DNA from: Paramecium pentaurelia
Taxonomy: Eukaryota > Ciliophora > Oligohymenophorea > Peniculida > Parameciidae
Direction: 5' to 3'
Assembly: GCA_905183005.1 (NCBI GenBank)
Contig: CAJJDO010000036.1
Coordinates: 124,001 to 188,000 of the forward strand
DNA length: 64,000 bases
Shown: in pieces, positions 57,577-64,000 of the stretch
How positions within the stretch are numbered: position 1 is the stretch's first letter
Layout of the letters: each line of letters starts with the position of its first letter
Position numbers and translations under genes: made by a program
The notes under the pieces: model-generated
Told to the model about the DNA's origin: nothing
What the model saw: the letters and a program-made list of their open reading frames with translations, nothing else
The model's database searches: none

Positions 57577-60500
57577 TCATAATTAATAAATAATATCTTT
57601 TAAATCCATTCTCAATAATTATACAAATTACCCTTCTTAATTTAAAAATTCTTTAATAGAATTTATATCAATTTTAATTTCATTATTTACTTATTCTAAG
57701 AATGTACTTATTATTTTCTTAAAGTTTAAAATCAAATTTTTAATCTCCTTATCATTTAATTTACCAATTACATAAAAATTCTCTAAGTATTTAATACCAA
57801 AAATCCTTTTAATTTTTCTTTATAATTCGAAAACTATTTCTCTTTTGATTATTTGTCCTTCCTAAATTTAATAATAATTTATTTTTAAAGTTCTTATTGT
57901 TTAATATTTAAAGATTGCATTTTATATTTGTTTAACTTATTCTTCATCCTTCTCCTTATAATAAACTACACAATTTTGATTATCTCTTTGAATGATATAA
58001 GACTAAATAGAGATTGAAATATAGAAATACTCGATTTAATAAATTTTTAGAAAATTAAGTGAGTTGATCTTCTTATATTGATTTAGGAATATCAACCTAA
58101 GTAAACAAAGTCTTTTTATTGTCACTTTCAATAATTATTTTTTTATTCATTGAATCATAAATTCCTTTCAAAACATCAAATCCTATGAATTCATAAGCAG
58201 TTTATGATTTTACCAATTTAAAAATTTTAGCTTAAATTACAAAAGAATTTACCTTATAGATTCTAAGCTAAAATTCTAAGTTAGTTTTCCTAAAATAAAT
58301 AGATTCCCTTTTCTTCTGAAAATCTAAGATTATTTATAATTCTAGAAGATATTTTATTAACAAATTGACTATAGTTTTCATTTATAAATGTATAAGAATA
58401 TCTTTGCTAGGTGGATTTTGTTTCAATTGCTAAATATATTATTTAATTTCTGGAACCTACATCTAATATACCTTAAATATCAGTTTTAGCTAATTTAAAT
58501 GTTATATGTCTTCTATAATGATCAAATTTGAATTTTTTTTGAAGTTTAAGAACTGCATTTTCATGTGTTTTTGAATAAACCTTTAAAAAAAATTAATTTT
58601 TCCAATTAACAAGAAATCCTTTTAAATATTTTTATGGCTTCTTTAGTGTTTTCTCTACATTTTCAACTTTAAAATAAGTTGGCTTAATTTTTATATTTTC
58701 TATTTCTGCCTTTGCTTAAAATAATTATTATTCTTTATTGATTAGAATATGAATAAATATTAGTTTTCCATTTATTTTATTAATTCCATTAATTATACCT
58801 ACATTATCATAACTATATGGATTTATTAAAGAAACTAAATGGAAAATTAAATAATTACTTTCTTAATCAGAATCAATAATTTCCTTCATTAAATCTGGTA
58901 ATTGTAAACTTGTTTATTTACTATAATTTTTATTTTGTTGGAAAGGTATTTGAAGTATATTCATTTAAGCTTTTTCATCTGGAAATGCTTGACTGTTTTA
59001 TTTAGTTTATTCATCTTGATTCTATTTTGATTGGTCCTTATTATTATCATCTGAGTTTGATTAAAAAGATTAGCTTTCTACATAATATTCCTTCAATTTT
59101 GTTCCATCTTAACCACTATTATTATTTAAATCTTATTCTTTCTGATCTTCTTCTTCCTCTTCTAAAATTGTATGATTTACTGAAGGTTTTTCTTTATTTT
59201 TATTTATATTATCTAATTATTAATAATCTGTTTCAACATTATTGATTACACCCATCATTGAATTATTAATACTAAATTCATTGTATTAAAGAGTAAAATC
59301 TAAATTTAAGTTATTTTCCTTAAGTTAATTTTATCTTTATTTTTAATACTCGTTCTCTTCTTCTGGCTTATCTAGATCTTGTTAAGATTATAATTATTAG
59401 AAGGATTAGATATTAATATTAAATTATCCAGTTTCATTACCTTTTTCCATATCATCACTTCCATTTTTTCTTTCTTATTGAACCTAGCTAAACTGAATTT
59501 CTTAATCTTCTGAAGGCTGTTCTTACTCTTCATTTATATTCTTTTCTTAATTCTCTACGTTTAATTCTTATATAATTTATTCTTGAAACAAAGGAATATC
59601 TTAAAATGGTTATTAAAGTAATTCTTAATTTATTTAAGGTGATTTTTAAATTACAATAGAATCAATATTAAATGAATTAATATCAGCAATAGTAGTTGGA
59701 ACTTGAAGATTTTGAATACTATCTTCAAATTTAGGATAATATTCAGATAGTTTTAATTATTTTACATCAAATTTTATTGAACTTTATTTGTCCATTAATT
59801 TTATTTCAATTTCTTACAGATGAGTTTGAATAATAAGTGATTATTTATTGATATGAATAAGTGGTAATAATTATTTTATAAAATTCTCTAAAATGTCTTT
59901 AGTAATTTGAATAATAGATGAAATACTTAATATTAATATATGTACTAATTTTTCATTTATATTTTTGGATTTTCTCTAAGATTTTCTTATTATATAAAAA
60001 TCAATAAACAAAATATCTAATTAATTAATATCTTTATGATTATAACCTAAAAATAAAATACCATTATGAATATTGTTATTATCATCCATAATTCTAGAGT
60101 ATTATTAATCTGTGACTAATTAATAATTAGATTATAATTTTAGAATTCGTTAATTCAATTTAATTTAACTTTGTTTCCATATTTTTTAAATGTAATTAAT
60201 TCCTGATAATTTTTGCTCTGTTTTAAATAATTTAACTTTTTATTGAAATATTTATTCTACTTAATTTTCAACAATCTATTTATTCTTTTATTAATAATTA
60301 ACTTCATTAATTTCTTCTAAATCTTCAATCTACTTATATGATATATTTTATTAAAAATAATTATTCTTAAGTGATGAATCCTATTCAAATTCCAATTTTC
60401 TATTCAAACTCTAAATTGTTTCATCTTAAACTCCTTTTTATTCAAGTGTTGTTTCAAAAGACAATCTTTTATGTTATTCTTCTTTTTTTTAATTCTTATC

Positions 60501-62159
60501 ATTAGTACTAATTTAATTATTCAATAAATTTTCTTCTATTTCTATTTCTGTTTTATTTGATCTGATCTATTATTAAATAGCAACTAAAGGTTAAGGTTCA
60601 CTTTCATTTAAGATTTCCTAAATTTATGGATCTGTATTAAAAATTTATTTGGTCTAATCGATTGATTACTTCATCTCTCTAGAAGTTTAATTTGAGTGTT
60701 TTGATTATTTCTTTTACTGTATTTATTAATTAATATAACGAAAAGCTTCTAATTTTTATAATTCTCTTTATTTCTCTTCCTAAATTCTTTTCAATCTCTC
60801 TTATTCTTTTTAAGCTTGCTGATAATAATATGAATAATTACTGATTATAAATTTTATATACAACTTTACAATAACTTAGTTTTTTCTAATTTTTCAATTT
60901 CAAACTTTGTATTATCTTCACTAAATTGATTTAATGTACGATTTGTAGCAGACATTTATTTATGAATAGTATATCCTTCTCTTCTAGTAAAATCAAATGA
61001 TTTTAATTTAGGTTTTTGTGTTTAACTCATCATTGCTGATTATGGTCTAAGTGAATTTCCTAATCTATTTGATTCTGATTAAAATAATCTATCAGTAACC
61101 TTTTTTACAGTATCTAATGGTTAATTCCTTAAAACATTTTAATCATATTGACTTTTAATATTTGATCTAATTTAAAATTTATGATTCAAAGAAGTAATTG
61201 CAATCTTTTAACCTTCAGCCATTGCTAATTATCTAGCAAATTCTTCATATATATTTTTAAGTTAAATTGTTAGATAATGATGAATTCCTAAATTATCTTC
61301 AGCTACTTTAAATGCTGATGCATATGCCTATAATGCAAATTAATATCTTTAAAAATGTTATTCTTATACTCCAACATTGTAAAATGAGATTGCCAATGAA
61401 CTTACACAACGTTAAAATTTAAAAGTTTACATTGATACATGATTCTTTATATAGTATTAATATTCTTTATGACTTTCTGTAACTGCCTTCTTAGCATTTT
61501 CTAAAGCTCCCTCATGTCTAAATGCTAATATAATTACAATTATACTCTTTCACTAAAGATAATACTACAGATAAATTTAGATGAGTTACTGCAACCTCTT
61601 TCAAACTATATTTTTTAATCACTGCCAATGCATATTCTAATTCTTTTAAAGCTTTTTCTAATTATCCAACTCTTCTATAATAACAACCTAATCCATTCAG
61701 AATCTAAACTCTAAGATAACCTTATTATTTTGGTTTCAATCCCTTAAACATCTAATCACAACCTAGTAGCAAAAGTAATGCTGAAGCTGGATCATCCTCT
61801 AAAATTGACATAGCACTTGATACAACCAATAATATAACTTTCATAATCAATTATACTTGAGATTGTTAACCCAAATATTTTTTCCCATCAGAAACCACTA
61901 CAATATTATTATTCATAATACTTTAGTTTAATATGAAAATTGCTTGATTTACTTAATGATTATTAATCAACTGCAAAGCTTCAGTCAAAATTGGATCATC
62001 ATGGCAATCTAATTCTTGGCCAATTTAATTAATATCCCAAATCACATTTATTGTATTACTTTATGGAGTTATTATAGCTGAATATCTTAAGTTTGAATGT
62101 CCTGAAATATTCGATACAGAGCGTGTTTATATTTTTGATTTAAGTTATTTAATAAACAT
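57577..62159 (-). CDS. giant TPR / coiled-coil / Gln-rich protein, 1,488 aa
   Basis: Starts MFIKQLKSKIQTRSVSNISG. The first 450 residues are TPR-like helical repeats (ILNGLGCYYRRVGQLEKALK, VTHLNLSVVLSLVKEHEGAL, YQFALQAYASAFKVAEDNLG). Then come a basic linker, a strong coiled coil (QQAQKEQERLKRIQEEKQRE) and about 500 residues of Gln/Glu/Asn-rich low complexity. The C-terminus is a folded 350-residue part (KTLKKPQKYLKGFLVNWKNQ, ITFKLAKTDIQGILDVGSRN) that I do not recognise. Four introns (28, 29, 31 and 28 nt) leave 1,489 codons, an exact fit that supports one gene rather than two. An internal Met (60955) could be mistaken for a start. TPR plus coiled coil suggests a scaffold, perhaps ciliary; that is inference. 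Confidence 0.8.
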
Positions 62160-62677
62160 AATTAATGAGAGAATCAATAAATGAATTCAGCAAATATCTT
62201 GTAAAAGTCAAGTATAGGGATTTTTTATATTTTTAGAATTAATAATGTATATAGTTCTAAGTAACATATAAAAAACTATGAAATGTAAAAAGAATCAAAT
62301 AAATTGTAATTTGTATTTCTCGATTTTTCATTATGGAATATTTTGTATAAATTGATATCTTTAATGATATAGAAATTATTTAATTGTATTTCTGAAACAA
62401 TATCTTAATAATTAATTTAATAGATTCTTAATAAGATTCATATATAATAAATAACTCTAAAAATCTTTTACTTAATAATAGTATATAATATATTGATATG
62501 ATAGATTTATAAGTTATTTTTTCATTAAGATTATTGAACTAAGAGAATATAGATTATTAATAAAAATAATCTAATTTTTGTTTATAAAACACTCTTATAA
62601 ATACAAGAATTGTAATGTCATGATATATTTGGGATATAATTTAATATTACAATATATAAATATTAATATCAAATATG
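62160..62677. other. intergenic, nothing recognised
   Basis: About 520 nt between two minus-strand genes. Only ORFs under 40 codons. It must contain the promoter of the TPR gene. Confidence 0.5.
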
Positions 62678-64000
62678 TCATGCAATAGATAACATAATTT
62701 ATAAAAACTCTTCTTGAGTTATCTGTCCATCTCCATCTTAATCTAATTATTATGATAATTAATCAAGTTTTTCTTTAGGTATTTACATATCTCTCAATAA
62801 TTTCTTAACTTCTAATTTACTTAATTATCCACTATGATCTCTATCAATTTATTGAAATAGCATTAGTAGTTTTTCTCTATTGAAATATTTTTTTTAATCT
62901 ATAGTCGCTAAGACAAACTCTAAAATTTTACTAATTTTTATACCTTAGTAATCAATCCTACCACTATGATTTTAATCAACTTTCGAGAAAATGGTTTCAA
63001 CCTCTTAATTAGCTTACTCAGATGAATACATAGTAATATAAACTTTTAAGAGTTCTTCTTTTGTAAGCAAACCATCTTTATTCAAATCAAATTTTTAGAA
63101 TTCTTCCATTAATTTTTTCTTATCTTATTCTTATAACATGTTTTCAGCAATGTAATTTAACATGGCATTTTGCATTTAAGATTATTACTAAGCTGATAAA
63201 GTATTTATATACTTTAAAATCCTTCATATTTTTTGAGAGTTGTTTATTTGGTTTAGTTAATATTCTTGCTCTGTTCACAAAAATTGGATGATTAATAATT
63301 TCTGCTGCTGTAGGACGAGCTTATGGATTGGAACTAAGCATTTTACTAATTAATAATTTCATATCTGGATTGATATGTGACCATTCAGAGCCTTCATAAT
63401 TAACAATTCCTCTTAATATTGCCGTTTTTAAAGTTTAAACATCTCTAGATTAAAATGGCATATGAGAAGTTAAAAAGAAGTACAATAGACATCCACATGA
63501 CCAGATGTCAGATTTAGCTGATGTAAGACCTGATTATCTTAAGGCTTCTGGTGATTTAAAGGATATCTCTTAAATACTTCCATTAGGTTTCCATTATAAA
63601 CATATTTATTTAAAAGAATTTGGGATTCCATAGTCCAATAATTTAACATTCTCCATGTTTTTCTCCTTAAATACTATGCTTTCAAGCTAGATATTACTAA
63701 AATTTCACAACCTAACATACCCATGTGCAATTCCTTAATTATGTAAGTATTAAACTCCAGCCATAATCTAACAAAACACATCAATCATATTATATTGTTG
63801 AAGTTGGCTAAAATGATCCAAACGAGATAATAGATTGCCTCCTTCACTAAATTCACTCACTAAAAACAATTTGTTGTCATTATAATAGTATGATAATATG
63901 CGAATCAAGTTTAAATGTTTCTAACATATATCATAAAATTTTACAATTTGTAATAAATGGTTGACTATTCTCTCTAATTCTAACTTTTCAGTTGATCCAA
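62678..64000 (-). CDS. calcium-dependent protein kinase with degenerate catalytic loop (5' part missing)
   Basis: CDPK layout: kinase domain, short junction, four EF-hands. The N-lobe Lys lies beyond the window edge. Visible parts are LFLVSEFSEGGNLLSRL, the catalytic loop GIAHGNIQLESIVF, the metal site LLDYGIPNSF, SPEALRQSGLTSAKSDIWSC and ARPTAAEIINHPIF. The HRDLKPEN motif is changed to HGNIQLES, losing the catalytic Asp and the following Lys, so it is probably a pseudokinase. EF-hand loops are DLNKDGLLTKEE, DQNHSGRIDYQE, DRDHSGQLSKLE and DQDGDGQITQEE, all with acidic first and last residues, so Ca2+ binding should be intact. At least four introns of about 24-25 nt interrupt it. Confidence 0.88.

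Noticed and set aside
57577..60955. Separate Q-rich gene starting at Met 60955
   Set aside because: The frame continues upstream into TPR coding sequence without a stop, and intron lengths fit exactly for one long gene.
1..64000. CRISPR arrays, insertion sequences, bacterial operons, ribosome-binding sites
   Set aside because: No spaced direct repeats, transposase genes or Shine-Dalgarno patterns were seen, and the genome is eukaryotic.
1..64000. tRNA or rRNA genes
   Set aside because: No GC-rich cloverleaf-like block or rRNA segment was noticed in the AT-rich spacers; short ncRNAs could still be missed by eye.

Overview
The window is macronuclear DNA of a Paramecium-type ciliate. Three observations support this. 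First, real genes read open only if TAA and TAG are glutamine and TGA is the sole stop. Second, introns are tiny (18-38 nt, mostly 22-28, starting GT and usually GTA) and intergenic gaps are often 10-80 nt. Third, four trichocyst matrix protein (TMP) genes and a TmcB-type ciliate membrane protein are present. Base composition is about 80% A+T. Standard-code ORFs here are mostly fragments or shadows.

Layout: 1-3.7 kb, a TmcB-like membrane protein (minus, cut by the window edge); 3.9-5.8 kb, weak or decayed ORFs; 5.8-8.1 kb, a bacterial-type S11 D-Ala-D-Ala carboxypeptidase converging on an STPGR-repeat protein; 8.6-11.7 kb, a B-box/coiled-coil/Kelch protein and an unrecognised, possibly decaying gene; 12-17.1 kb, TMP-1, PFK-2/FBPase-2, an acidic protein, a CFAP97-like protein, a small ORF and a SPRY protein; 17.2-19.6 kb, a broken ERV/ALR sulfhydryl oxidase and a double-RING protein; 20.3-26.7 kb, TMP-2, an unknown, ribosomal protein eS19, TMP-3 and a small unknown; 26.8-30.1 kb, a MutS homologue (MSH6-like) and a secreted beta/gamma-crystallin-type protein; 30.3-32.5 kb, clathrin light chain in a perfect 1,099-bp duplication around a single N (assembly artefact); 32.6-36.9 kb, TMP-4, an unknown, a very divergent tubulin and a SET/MYND protein; 36.9-43.8 kb, a GTPBP1-type GTPase, a helical unknown, an MFS transporter and a double cyclic-nucleotide-binding protein; 44-49.7 kb, remnants, a chromo-like protein, an unknown, a UBL?-vWA-E2 fusion and a VAP-like tail-anchored protein; 50-57.4 kb, a full ABCB transporter, a Cache-domain membrane protein and eIF2B-alpha with a one-base frame break; 57.6-64 kb, a 1,488-aa TPR/Q-rich protein and a CDPK with a degenerate kinase (cut by the right edge).

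There is no operon logic; neighbours are packed but functionally mixed. The recurring themes are regulated secretion (four TMPs, clathrin light chain, a VAP-like protein), cilia and cytoskeleton (CFAP97, STPGR, divergent tubulin) and Ca2+/cyclic-nucleotide signalling. The most striking single gene is the intronless vWA-E2 fusion at 46731-48437.
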